Origin: Heterodera schachtii
Taxonomy: Eukaryota > Nematoda > Chromadorea > Rhabditida > Heteroderidae
Assembly: GCA_023374025.1 (NCBI GenBank)
Contig: SIJG01000008.1
Span: 1,170,215 to 1,234,214 of the forward strand
DNA: 64,000 bases
Direction: 5' to 3'
Part shown: piece after piece, positions 34,769 through 46,697 of the stretch
How positions within the stretch are numbered: position 1 is the first letter of the stretch
How the letters are laid out: each line of letters begins with the position of its first letter
The notes under the pieces: generated by a model
Database searches by the model: none
What the model was told of the DNA's origin: nothing
The model's input: the letters and a program-made list of their open reading frames with translations, nothing else
Translations under genes and position numbers: made by a program

Positions 34769-35915
34769 TCTCTAAAATAGGTAAACCCAAAATAACACAA
34801 AAAATTGTGAAAGATAAAATATTTTTACTAATTTTTAATTCTATTTTTAGTCGTTGCTCAACAAATCCTAAAAATGATATCCCCCACTCCCTATAAACAA
34901 CTTTTTCACTTTAAAATAAATAATGCTTGAAACTTTGTTAGTTTTTAAGATTGGAAATTTATAAAAATATAATTTTGACAAATGACAAAAAGCTATTCTC
35001 CTCAATTGGCGAATTTGTCTTATTATTAATAAAATAAAGCTTTTCATGTGATTTTGATCACCCAATTTTGGGGTAATCAGCAGAGTTGGGGAAATATTTA
35101 TTCGTTCATTTGTCAAATGTGACTTAATTAATGACAAAATGTATGTGTTGTTTCTTTGATAACCATTCCTCAAGAAAAACAGAAAAAAAACAGCAAAACC
35201 AGTTCATTAAACGAAATCAATTTTCCCGCTAATTTGGCCAGCCAAATTATTTTTATATCAGAACTTTTTTTAAAGATTAACAGAAGTCAATAAAAAAAAA
35301 ATCAATGAAATGAAATTTGTTTGTTTATGATTGAAATTAAAAAGATTAATATATGTTAAGAAAATTGCAAAATATTTATTTATTTAAAACATGTACAAAA
35401 ACTGCCCAAATATGATTGGCACAAAATGCCTTAAAAAGACTTAATTGGGCGTTTTTTTGATCCCTTAGAAAAATCAGAAATCTGTAAAAATATATAATTA
35501 AATCTCATTAGTCTTTTTTTCTATTATGAGCATTGAGAATTGAAAAAAAATATATATATTTACATAAAATTTGCATTTATAATGTAAAGTAAATTTATAA
35601 TAATTTGTAATTGAACTGCTGTATTTGTTTACGTTGTTCTTCTCTCTTCGGTTTTCTTCTTCCATCAATTAACTTTTTGTCCGCGCAATTTGAGGAAAAT
35701 AAAATTATTTTGCTCCAAATAATTGTGAAAACGAATGAATTATTAAAACGAACTACGGAAAATTGAACAGGTTCAGTTGATTCGGTTTGCGACAAGAAGA
35801 TTACAGATGCACATGTGAAATTATAAGAAAAATTGAGCTTTTTTTATTTTTTAATTTGGCCCTTTGTATTATTTAACTTTTAATTTAATTTATTTTTTAA
35901 TAAAATTTGCACGCA
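34769..35915. other. Divergent intergenic region
   Basis: Separates the start of xanthine dehydrogenase (minus) from the start of the Kunitz gene (plus), so it should hold both promoters. It is AT-rich; I see no exon and no clear motif. Confidence 0.5.
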
Positions 35916-37546
35916 ATGAAATATTTTCATCTTACCATTTTAATCATCACATTATTTTCACATATACAGGCGGAGGTAAATATCGGTCATAGTTACCAAA
36001 TACAAAATTGCTTAACAGAGGAGCATAAGAACTTTGCCAGAAAGAGAATGCCAAACGGAGAAAATACGACCCCTCCCTTTTTAGCACAATAGGCAAATGG
36101 CATTGTTATTTTTAGGGATTAAATTAAAATTAGAAAAGACATTAAGGAGCTTATCTAGTCTTGGGTTAGGCCGTTAAACCGGGTTAATTTTATGGTTGTT
36201 AAATAATTAATTCAGACAGTTTTTCCCAAGTGGATGGTTGAGTATCAGTTCAGTCTGGACACTTCAGTCCCGGCATTTTTTCAACCTCTAAAACAGCAAG
36301 CTCGCCCCTAATTCTATTTGTTCTACCCATTTCTAACTTTTTTTTTAATTGATGGAAATTTTTAAGCAATATTAAATTTGGTGACTATGACCGATATTTT
36401 CCCAGGCGGACGAAATTTGTGCTAAACGTAAAAAGAAATATTAAAAAAATAATTAATTTAATTTAGTCAAAGTAAATTTATACAAAGAATATTTTATTCT
36501 AGGGAGTATGTCAAAATTTGGTTGAAACCAATTTTTTTAAATCAAAATTTAGGCCGTGATAAAGGCAGCAAAGAATGCAGCAATCCGTCGAGGGGACGGA
36601 GGTTTTTCTTCGACACGGTGACCAAAAGATGTCAACCATTTGTTTATCTTGGTATCTTTTTAAGTTTTATTTTCCCTATTAATTCATAATTATGCATTTT
36701 ATTTAGGCTGTGAAGGCAACGAAAATCGTTTTGAAAATTTGGCGGAATGCAAAAAGAATTGTGCCGATTATCAGCCCAAAGAAAAAAAGGGTCCGATGGT
36801 TTTGTCCGTTCGTAAGTGGCACATTTATTTATTTAATGCTTTAAAATACAAACAATTAAAAAATTATTTTTATTATATTAAAACAATAAGTATTTTCAGC
36901 GAAATGCAACGGCGGAGTACGGGCAGCGATTGACAGTGTAACAAATTTCGTGCGATGCCCTGAAAACAAATGCCCCGAGGGATATAAATGCGATGGCACA
37001 AAGTGTTGTCCAGAAACAAAAGGTGCATTAAACAATCAATGAATAATTAATTGTTTTACCAAATTATAAATTGACATTTTTTAATTGGGTTGCTCGAGAG
37101 TGGTCTCGAGCCATTTTCCACAATTACTGTTTTTGGGTTTTTCTCGAGCCACCGACTAACCCAACACTTTCTTATTTTTATTAATTTTTTAATAATAAAA
37201 AACAATGGTTTTCCGGATAAGTGGCAATTTTAATGTATAAAAAGCATCACCGCTTTAGAATTTGTTTGCAAACTTGAGAATGACTCTGGCAAATACGTTC
37301 TGGCGGGAAAACAGTCGCCGGTGAGCCGAAAAAAAAAAAAAAAGTCCCCACATTTTTAATGAATTTAGCATTTTTTCTACAAAGCGGAAGTGCACAACTG
37401 TCAAGTGTTCACTTACTTTGGAGCTTTGGGAAACGCAAATAATTTCGAGTAATTTTCGCTTTTTTATTAATTTTTATAAATCATATTTATTTGTTAAACC
37501 TTTTAGAAACTACAAAGAATGCATGGCTTACTGTAAGGACGTTTGA
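35916..37546 (+). CDS. Secreted double-Kunitz protein with a Cys-rich spacer, eight exons
   Basis: Phase-checked exons: 35916-35975, 36406-36427, 36553-36651, 36707-36811, 36900-37022, 37259-37320, 37369-37448, 37507-37546; 196 residues. A signal peptide (MKYFHLTILIITLFSHIQA) precedes a complete Kunitz domain with six Cys (EIC, KEC, KRC, LGC, AEC, KNC) and the RFFFD and GNENRF signatures. A spacer follows with six Cys (KCNGG, RCPENKCPEGYKCDG, KCC), like lustrin/EB modules. The second Kunitz domain keeps FTYFGALGNANNF and C1, C3, C5 and C6 but lacks C2 and C4. Kunitz proteins usually inhibit serine proteases or block channels. The 430-bp first intron is a transposon-like element (see separate entry). 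Confidence 0.88.
35975..36402. mobile_element. Introner: TIR element forming intron 1 of the Kunitz gene
   Basis: 428 bases with 27-bp terminal inverted repeats, 35975-36001 and 36376-36402, 25 of 27 positions matching; both begin GG and contain AAATATCGGTCATAGT. It is flanked by the 8-bp duplication CAGGCGGA (35967-35974 and 36403-36410). The 5' splice site GT is base 2-3 of the element and the 3' splice site AG is inside the right duplication. Splicing removes all of it and leaves a net gain of GCGGAG, two codons in frame. An 8-bp duplication suits hAT-, P- or Merlin-type transposition. There is no internal transposase. Confidence 0.85.
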
Positions 37547-39300
37547 GCGAGCCCTAACAGTACAGTATATGAATCTGTTTTACTATTTTTATAAGAAATT
37601 GTGGGCGTTAATTGACTTACATTTTTCTAAAAATAACAAGACCTAATAAAGCCACTAATTGTGCCATTAGCTTCTGCCCAGTAATAATTCAAGATTAATA
37701 AAATGATTATTAATAAGTTGCCTGTTGAGCTTCTGATCATTTTGCCAGCATTTTTTATTATGGGTATTATTTTTCTCTCACAAAATATGTGAGAAATTTT
37801 GTCGGAGTTAATCGTTCGAGACAGCCGGAAGTATTTGGTGACGAAATCGCATTTAATTTGCAGAAGAAATCGAGGCGGAAATGGTCAAACAACGACAAAG
37901 TGTCGTGTGGGAAATTAACTCACCATTTGGTCGTTTTTTGGTATTTCAAAATGAAAAAAGAAAGAAAAGGTAATTAATTAAAGGTAAAAATGCGCATAAA
38001 TTAACGCACACTAATTAATTAATTAATTAGTTACTTTTTATAAATGATTTTCCGCCTAATTGAACACAATTAAAAAATGGTGTAAAAATTGAGAGAAATT
38101 GCATTATTATGGGCATTTGAAGAACAAAGAAAAAGCATTTATTATTGAAAAATGACAAAAGACGGAAGAAAAAAGACAATGAAAGGACGACGAACCGAAG
38201 GAAGGAAAAGAAAAGGCTTTTTGTTATGAAAATTGACAGTTCCACTGAATTAGCGAAAATTAAAAGGAAAAAGCAAATTTAATATTTAATTAGGACAAAT
38301 TGAATCAATAAACCAGCAATTAAATATATAATTAATTTTGTTGAATGTGTTAAGTTTTAATTTTAGAGTCATTTGAAGGGAGAGAAACGAATTGACGGAA
38401 AGGGAAAATTATTAGCACCGGCGCCGATGAGATTATTTTCAGAAGCCGATCACTTCACATCATATTATCATTATCATTATCACATCATCATCTTCATCAT
38501 TCTTGCTTTATCACCACCATCAACAGATTTGTTTTGTTTTTGTTTTTTTGCTCGATTATGACGTTTTGAATATTGTGACGATTCAATAGGATTTTGGATG
38601 ACGATAATCATAAGTGAATTAGACTAGTAAATGGACTTTTTTTGTTTGGGAAGAGACAGCGCAAAAAAAGCAGAAAATAAAAAAATTCACGCCAATATAA
38701 AACACTACCGAATGGCATGAGTATAAAAATTTCGTTACTTTTAAGCAAGATATAAGAAAATTTATATTTTGATAGTTGTTTTTTTTGAGTAACGCCATAT
38801 CACCAAACTAAATATGTTTATTGGAGTTCAGCGGTACCGGGAGCATGACGGTAATTAGCGGTTTTTCAGTCCCTGTCCCACGGACCGCATTTGATAAAAA
38901 TTAAGTACTTTTTTTTACAGTGCCGGCGGTATAAACAACACTTTATTTTAAGTTTAAAAGTTGAAAATAAAGAATTTTGAAAAATATAACAATTATTTTT
39001 CATGGAAAAAGTACCGGTTAGTACAGCAGGTCCCGATCATTCATTACAGATACAGTACCATTCAATAGAATACGGGTTACTTGCATTGATTGCTTGAAGA
39101 TTTCTGGTGGGTTCACCAATGTTTTGTTGCTTCTAATAGGACCAGTTGAGTGAGTCCAAAAAAATAAATTTATAAGCCCATTAACAAACCAAAGAAACAA
39201 AAAGCTGCAAAAAGCGGGACAAAAACCCGTTTTTTATTATATTATTATTTATAAAAAGTTGCTATAGAAAAAAGGGAAGGAAATTTTGGGGTTCTCATGA
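37547..39300. other. Gene-poor AT-rich stretch
   Basis: No convincing exon on either strand. It holds TAAT-rich repeats near 38010-38035, an ATC/ATT-rich run at 38460-38500 and an unclassified moderate-GC patch at 38800-39220. Confidence 0.5.
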
Positions 39301-42300
39301 AGATAATTTTGGCGGCAGAGGGCGCGGCACTCACAAATTGGTTCAAAATTGGCGCTTTCCTTCTCCTCACCTCACCACTCGGGTGGGGGGGGGGGATGAA
39401 GCGACTGATCATACCCAGCAGAAAGCATTAGCAAAGCCCTCCATCAAATTTGTCTTCCGATCGGAGCGATGCTTTTCCCCTGCGCGACAGTGCGCAGCAC
39501 AGCGAAGTTTTTCTCCGCCCGCCGAAGCCTTTGACTGCGTGAATCAACAAAACACACGCAGCACAAATATAATATATAATTTTATTAATATGATTAAATA
39601 TTTTTATTCTTTTTCGGATATTTTTCCGAATTTTTTAGTAATTTGCTTTCTCGTTTGTTAGATTATTTCCCGAAATGCTTCATTTTATTTCCAAACATTT
39701 GTCAAACAGAGTTCTTTTCTGCTCCGGAAACGCAAAATTTTCCGAATTTTGGATGTTTTGCCGGGTATATTACGTATATTCACTAATTTGGCTAATTTCA
39801 GACAACTTTCATTAAAATCCATTATTAAATTTACTCTTACAGCGCAAAATTTGGTTATTTTTCGACACATAACACTTTAAAAAGTGAAAATTAACCATTG
39901 TGCGCAGCATTTTTAAACTAATTGGACCAAAATTTGACACATTGATAAAAGGTAATTAAAAATATGAGAAATGATGTTGAATTCTTTTAAAGAATATTTT
40001 CTAAATGTATAAATCTTTTTTCTCAGTAATTTTCTGATTTGTCACCCCAAAATTTGATTCTTTTTTTAAAGTTTTGGGATACCAACTCTGTCTGTTAATA
40101 GTGCTCGAATTCTCTCTTTTCAGTATCAATTACCTGTGTGTACTCTTTTTGTTTTCGTGGGCTGTCTCCTCCATTTTTCTCTTTCATAATTAATTTATTT
40201 TTGTGTTTTTCATTCAATTAAATCGCCCTTTGCCATTAAATTATGTAATTGCCCCCCCCCCAATTTAATTGACTTTGTCCCAATTTGTCGTGGTGACTTG
40301 TCATTATTCAACAAAAACATCGGAATACCCCCCCCCCTTACGTAATTTTTCGCTGTTTCCGCCGGCGGTGCCCATTCATTTGCCCCCCCCCCGCCCATTT
40401 CCGCGTTTGCTTTCCCTTTCTCTCCGTTCGTCTGTTTGTCCACCCTCGCCGTCGATCAAGTCGATCGGTCGCGCAAATAAAATGATCAGCCAGCAGACAG
40501 AAGCAGTTTCGGCTGATCAGCAGCAGCACTTTGCTTGTCCGTCTCTCTCTTTCTCTCTTTCCCTCTCTCTTTCCTCTCTCTCTCTCTCTCTTCCACTCTC
40601 TCTCTCTCTCTCCCTTTGTCTCTTTCTTTTTTGTTGTTTCTTTTGTCTGTCATCAGTCATTTCGACCGGAAATTGTGGCCAAATTAATTCACAAAAACAA
40701 GCTCCCTCCCCTCCGCGCCGTGGTGGTAAAATTCGTTCGTTGATTTGGTCTTGTTTTGCACATGTCTCATGCTGTCCTCCTCCCCCTTCCATTCGCCCAT
40801 ATTTCTCCCCCCCCCCGGCGACTGATCAGATCACACGTGATCAATTCAGGGCACCGTAAGGGAAGTAAAAATTTTTTTTCTCCGATTATTAACTGCTTTT
40901 TCTTTTTCGGTTGGTCAATAAAAATGTTTTCATTTTATTTTTCATTCATTCTTCTGTGATTCATTTCGTTCCTTTTAATGTTCCGCCCGCTGTTGACATT
41001 TCAATTGGACATTAATCAGCTGAACATTTGTATCCATTTGGATTTTGAAATTTTACAAATGTTAAAAATTGGGAAATTGCTAAATTTGTTAAATTCCTTT
41101 CATTCATTGCACTATTTAAGCCAATTTAGCAACAGCAATTCCTAAAATTTGCAAATTTATTTCAATAATTTGCTTGGGTTCCCCAATTTCTTACTGTAAA
41201 TCCGACTGATAAATTCACCTATCAATCACACTGATCCGTCGCCCCCCTCTAACTTCCGATCACGTTCTCTTCACAAATGAATCACTTTCTTTATTTTCTT
41301 CATTCTAAAATGGAAAATTATAAAACAAAACACGTTTTTCATTAGTTCAAAAAAGTATTAATAACTTTTTTTTATTTAATTAAATTAATTTTAATTTTCC
41401 GCAAATTGTGCAACACTTTCGCGTTTCCTTTGTTTATGCTTTTTGTTTTGTCTTTCTGTTGCCTCTTAGCCTTTGCTTCTGCTGGCGTCACATTCTCGAT
41501 TTTATCACCGATTGCGCCCCTTTTCCGCTTTTAAGTGCTTCTTTCCCACCGCCCCATTTGCTAATGATGAGAAAGAAACTGATCAGCCCCTCCCCCCCCC
41601 CCCGTCGTCCTTGATTGTCCCCGAGGCGTAAAATTTTCTGGATGATCGCTTCCAATCGGCGGAAGAGGAGGCGGATCGGATTGGTTTCTGTGCTGCTGTT
41701 GCTGCAGCACACTTTCAGCCCACCCATTGGCAGATAAAACTTGATTTGCTCCCCCCCCCCTCCGTTTGGCTCGCAATTCCATCAAATCTGTGATCCGTAC
41801 AATAATAGCACAATAATTGGAATCGCTTCTCACCGCACACAAACGGAATAACAAAAATAATAAAATAATTGCTTATTATTTGGCGAATGCCGAATTACCA
41901 ATAAAAAAAAGCATTTCCCACTAATCACACCCTTCGTCCACAACCAACGTGCCGGTTGCTTTTTGATCAGTCACACTTTCCTGCTGCAACTTATGACACT
42001 TTTGTGGACGAATGAAAACAAAAACATTCGCCGCTTCTCTTAGTGTCTGTCCCTCGTGGGTCCCTCTTTTTCATTTATTATTAACAATCCATCTAAACTC
42101 TGCTGAACCTTCCCTCATTAAAGCTAATCCCGCACCAAATCAGATTGTCTGCCTTCCGATCAGACCAATGAAAACCCAATGACTGGTCACTGATATCCCA
42201 TCTTATCCCATCAAATCACAAATTCTCAACCTCCAACCCAACCAACCCGATCATATAAAACCTCTCTTCCTCTTCTCGGATAGAATTGAGTTTAATTGAT

Positions 42301-43065
42301 ACCCTCCCCTCCCCCCTGCTGAACATTGCAAATTCCGATTGGAATGTGTTCGCTGTTTCATCGCTTCGCTCTCATCGCAGCGGCGGCAGCAGAGAAACTT
42401 ATTGGAGCGCGATCACAATTAGCTTAGCTCTCTGCCGCTTTTTCATTGTGGGGAGTGAGTGCTTCTCTGCTGCTGATCAGCGAATGCCCGCGCTGATCAG
42501 CAGAAAAAGCCGTAGCGCCGCCGGGGGCGACGGCAGCGCAAAGTTCGCGCGTCCGCCCATTTTGCGTTCGCTCTTTCATTTGTTCGTCGACCATTTATCA
42601 TTTGTCATCACCATGAAAGCAAGCAGAAGCAAAACCCACAAAAGGACCCCCACACTTTCCCAAAACGTTCGTTCGTTCATTCATTATCATTAGTCACTCA
42701 CTCATTCATTCATTCCCTTCCTTGTTCCAAATTTACAATGACACTTTTTAATGGTGGGCGGGCGGCATTCACTTTTAAGTGAAATTTATTGCGGTTTAAC
42801 ACCGAACAAATATGGCAAAATGGAGGCTAAAAATGAACAACAAACTGGTCATGATTGTCAAATAAAACATGTTCAATTTTTGGAGAAGAGAGAAAAAAGA
42901 AAAGCAAATTAATTGGTCTAATTAGTCGCGCATTTTTAAAACATTTGTAAACCAATTTAACAATTTTCAAAATAAAATTATATAGTCAGTAGTATTCCTC
43001 CATAAAATACATTGTCTATTTCATTAAAGCCTTGTCAAAAGTTTCTTTAAAAATAGATTAAAAAA
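39301..43065. other. Gene-poor region with poly-C runs and TGATCA palindromes
   Basis: No spliced gene recognised. Several C8-C12 homopolymers (40250, 40325, 40384, 40807, 41591, 41750) and at least nine TGATCA sites, many within GCTGATCAGC-type palindromes. It may be the distal regulatory region of the FLP-33-like gene, but this is speculative. Confidence 0.4.
40541..40625. repeat. (CT)n-rich microsatellite
   Basis: Imperfect CTCTCT array with interspersed TTT and CCC. Confidence 0.9.
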
Positions 43066-43481
43066 ATGAAAATTGGCCCAACATTTGGCAACTTCAATTT
43101 GAAATTGCTCTTCAAATTCGCCGTCATAACTTTGCTTCTGCTGACTCTCATAGCGCCTGACCAATTCACTTTGGCAGCGCCGCATCGGAGAAAAAGGTGC
43201 CAAAAAGGAATATGGAAATGAAATGAAAATGACTTTTTAGCTATTCCCTCAGAAAAGGAAGCCGACTTTACCGGCACCACCGGAGAAGTCTTCACGAATG
43301 GCGAAGAGTGCACCAGAAAATCGGGCACAAACATCGGAGGTACGGCTTTCAAATTTTCAATTTTGAATTGTATGTAAATATTCATCCACCTTTACCATTT
43401 AGACATGTGAAAATCCATCGGCTAAATTTGGACGAAATCCTTCGGCAAATGGACTCAGTAGTAAAGCCACGGTTCGGATGA
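43066..43481 (+). CDS. flp-33: FLP-33-like (NPF-related) neuropeptide precursor, three exons
   Basis: Exons 43066-43196, 43253-43339 and 43403-43481 are phase-consistent and give 98 residues. The N-terminus is a signal sequence (LLFKFAVITLLLLTLIA). The middle is basic with several Arg-Arg/Lys-Arg sites. The last exon ends ILRQMDSVVKPRFG and stop. C. elegans FLP-33, from memory, ends in FLRTIDGIQKPRFG, so the spacing of LR, the Asp and the KPRFG end agree. The terminal Gly would be converted to an amide, giving a KPRF-amide peptide of the long NPY/NPF-like kind. One peptide per precursor is expected for this gene. Alternatives such as another RFamide gene are less likely. Confidence 0.75.
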
Positions 43482-44458
43482 CGTCATAAGGATATCATAA
43501 TAATATTTAATTTTAAATTTAAATTTATTTGATGCGCTCATTCTGCAACATTTCTCTGTCTTTCTCTGTTTTATCTCTCGTCTGATAATTTATGTGTGAA
43601 TTCTCAGCTTTAATTCCATATTTATTGCAATTTTTCAATTATTCAGAAGAGTAATTAAAGAATTTTATTGAATAAATTTTAAATTGAAATTTATTAAAAT
43701 GTTTTTATGAGAACAAATGTAAATGAGTAAAAATATTTCTTTTTTTGGGAAAATCAAAATTGGGTTGCTAAATATCCTTTGGCATATTTTCTTGTCACAT
43801 TATTTATTTGCCGAAATTTAAAAAAACGAACCAACACACCAAGAATCATTTCAAAAACCAAAAAAGCTGTGTTGATTTTAGGCTTAATCCGCTGCAAAAG
43901 TTTTTCGGCATTTCATTCTTTGTAATTCTTTCCGGAAGTGCTTTCCCAAATGACTAAAAAAGCTTCGCCATTTCCTTCGGTAATATGTATGTATATGTTA
44001 ATAATTGAGCACTTAACTAAGCACGAAACGAAAAACCCGAGCAGATAATTAATAATTAATCTGATTTGTTAATGATTTTTTTCAATTCATTTATATTTCA
44101 TTGGCACAAAGTCATGCAAATTCAAGTAGTTTTCGACCAAAAAATTGCACTTTTTAAAAAACAATAATTTCAATTTTTAGCTAAAATATTAAAAAGTTAA
44201 AATGCAAATTTTAAATTTAATATATTTAAATCATTATTAAAGCGATTGAATCTTTCGTTTGTAAAATATTTAAACAAACAAAATAATCATTTTCACGATT
44301 TGGACCGTCTTCATTTTGTTTGATTAGTTTTTCTAAACATAAATAATTAAATAATTATTCCAATAAATGACATTCATAAAAATCCTTTTCTAGCAGTTTT
44401 ATGTTTTCACAATTCATTATAATGGCGAAATTAATGAGACTAATTAATTGAGCAGCAA
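43482..44458. other. Intergenic, no gene seen
   Basis: AT-rich 3' flank of the neuropeptide gene and upstream region of the collagen-like gene. Confidence 0.5.
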
Positions 44459-44467
44459 TATAAAAAG
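44459..44467 (+). promoter_or_regulatory. TATA box of the collagen-like/polyserine gene
   Basis: TATAAAAAG lies 96 bases upstream of the ATG at 44555 with no other start codon in a strong context between. Confidence 0.5.
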
Positions 44468-44554
44468 CGGAAGAAATCCGCAAAATTCAACAATTTAATC
44501 ATTCATTTTAAATATAAAAAATAATTATTAATTTTAAAAAATTTTAGGAGAAGA

Positions 44555-45814
44555 ATGCTCAACACTCGTTTTGCCGTTTTAGTCTTCATTTTTGCATTGC
44601 TTATTCTGGAAATTGATGGTTGTTATCGGCGTCGGAAAAAGGACAAGGACAGTGACGAGAGCGAAGAGAAAAAGCACGCAAAAAAAGAGGATAATGAGTC
44701 GAACAAGTCAGGCAAACGCGGACCGCGGGGGCCACCTGGTCGACCAGGAAAGAACCATGAAGGAAAGGAAGGACCACCCGGAAAGCCTGGCAAACCAGGA
44801 CAACCAGGCGAACCTGGACACCACCACGAAAGCAAGCAAGGACCACCTGGAAAGCCTGGCCAACCTGGAAAGCCTGGCCAACCAGGACAACACCAGCACC
44901 ACGAAGGCAACCAAGGACCACCTGGAACGCCAGGCCAACCTGGAACGCCTGGCCAACCTGGAGGCAACCAAGGACCACCTGGAACGCCTGGCCAACCTGG
45001 AAAGCCTGGCCAACCAGGAGGCAACCAAGGACCACCTGGAACGCCTGGCCAACCTGGAACGCCTGGCCAACCTGGAACGCCTGGCCAACCAGGAGGCAAC
45101 CAAGGACCACCTGGACAGCTTGTAGGACAGCCCCAAGAAGGCAACCAAGGACCACCTGGGGCGCCTGGCCAAGCAGGACAGCCTGGTCTTCCAGGAACGC
45201 ACGGAAATGGTGATGCCGGACACCAAAACTCGCACCAATTAGGCCGCGGACATCGTTTGGTAATTAGTTATTTTTTTATAATTGAATAAATAAACATTTG
45301 CGAATCCTGTAGGATTCTTCATCATCACATTCTTCCTCCTCCTCCTCTTCATCGTCTTCATCAAAGTCTGAAAATGCGTCTTCGTCCTCAATGTCTTCGT
45401 CGCATTTACACGGTAATAATTATACGGTTTAATTCCATAATTTGATTATGTGTCATTCATGCAAAAGGTGCCGTCGATGGAAGCGCAAAAGAGGGATCAT
45501 CGGCGGTGTCCTCCGACTCGGCGTTCTCCTCCAAATCTTCCGCCTCCTCGTCCTCGGCCAATTCTTCGTCGTCCTCTTCCAACCACCACTCCTCGTCATC
45601 GATGGCATTGACCGACGCAAACGCCGGTATTTTTAAATTATTTTAATTTTTCAATCAATTTGGTTTGAATTTTGTTAAAGGAGCTGCTGGGGCAGCTAAT
45701 GGGAAACACACTGCGGTGGATGCCCATCATTCGGCTTCTTCCTCCTCAAAGTCGTCGCTTTCGGCTAACGCCGAAAAAGCGTCCTCATCCTCATCATACG
45801 TGCACAAAAAGTAG
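44555..45814 (+). CDS. Secreted collagen-like protein with a polyserine C-terminal half, four exons
   Basis: Phase-checked exons: 44555-45259, 45313-45412, 45468-45626 and 45681-45814. A signal peptide ([17 protein letters not shown]) is followed by a Lys/Glu/Asp-rich stretch, then about 50 Gly-X-Y triplets built from GPPGxPGQPGxPGQPG blocks separated by HHE or GGN linkers. The block DNA is repetitive and probably evolves by slippage. Exons 2-4 change character completely: Ser runs (up to ten in a row) with Lys, Ala, Asn and His, ending SSSYVHKK. There are almost no cysteines, unlike cuticle collagens, and no RxxR/YCPCPPR boxes, so it is not a cuticle collagen. It may form a secreted fibrous or mucin-like coat, gland secretion or egg-matrix material. 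I do not recognise a named family. Confidence 0.8.
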
Positions 45815-46697
45815 AACAAATTCAAATATTCCCTTTTAATTTTGCGATTATTTGCACCTTATCATTTTAAGAACGCACCTCTGAAGAGAAGGGAAAAAGA
45901 AAAGAAGGACAAAAGGAAGAAAATGTGAAAAATAAGAGATAAAACATGGCCAAGATGAAAGATGAGTGTTAATTGAATTGAATGTTGAAATGGCATTTTA
46001 AGAATAAAACACAATTCAAAAAGAGTGAAATTGAATTTGTTAAGGTTTTGTCTAAACTATTACAAAATTGTGCGGCTTTTGAGTGAATTTTTAATTTAGG
46101 AGTTTTTTGAAAATTTTTGCCCAAAAATTGTTATTTTGAGGATTTTTCCAAAAGGTCACAAAAAGATCCTCATTTTACATGAAAATTTCGAGAAATTACA
46201 CAAAAATATGGTCAGCACTCAAAAAAAAAGAAAAATCTCACAAAAAAAGAACATTTTTAAAAATTGGCTGAGTTTTTTGGCAAAACACCAAATATAATTA
46301 AAATAAGTGAAAATAAAAAAAATATTTTTGTTTATTTACTTTACATATTTTTGTTTAATTGCCTTTGCCTCCCAAAAGAACTCCTTTCAATTTATTCTTC
46401 TGCTGATATATTTGGACAAAAGAGGTGCTGTTGTTCTGATGGGATATTCAACAGATTTTCTGCTGATCCGTGTGCATTTATTTATTTTTGCTTTTCTCAA
46501 TGTCAAGAATTCCGTTCTCGAAAATTGGGACAATTACTTGAGAGGGATTGTTATTGTTACATAATAATCTGCAGAAAAATGTTTGTTTGGCCAAATTTGG
46601 GAGAGTATTTAAAGGCATGCAAATTCAGCCATGGCACATTCGAAATAATCCCACAAAAAATAATTCTATTAATAAAACCTACGATTTTCGATCAAAA
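45815..46697. other. Intergenic, no gene seen
   Basis: Purine-rich 3' flank then AT-rich sequence. A frame at 46264-46701 lacks recognisable features. Confidence 0.5.

Noticed and set aside
40517..40859. Arg/Glu-rich and Ser/Leu-rich frames
   Set aside because: Produced by the CT microsatellite and C-runs.
44592..45238. Overlapping collagen-like and Leu/Arg-rich frames on both strands
   Set aside because: They are shadows of the Gly-X-Y repeat of the gene at 44555; only that frame has a signal peptide and joins in frame to downstream exons.
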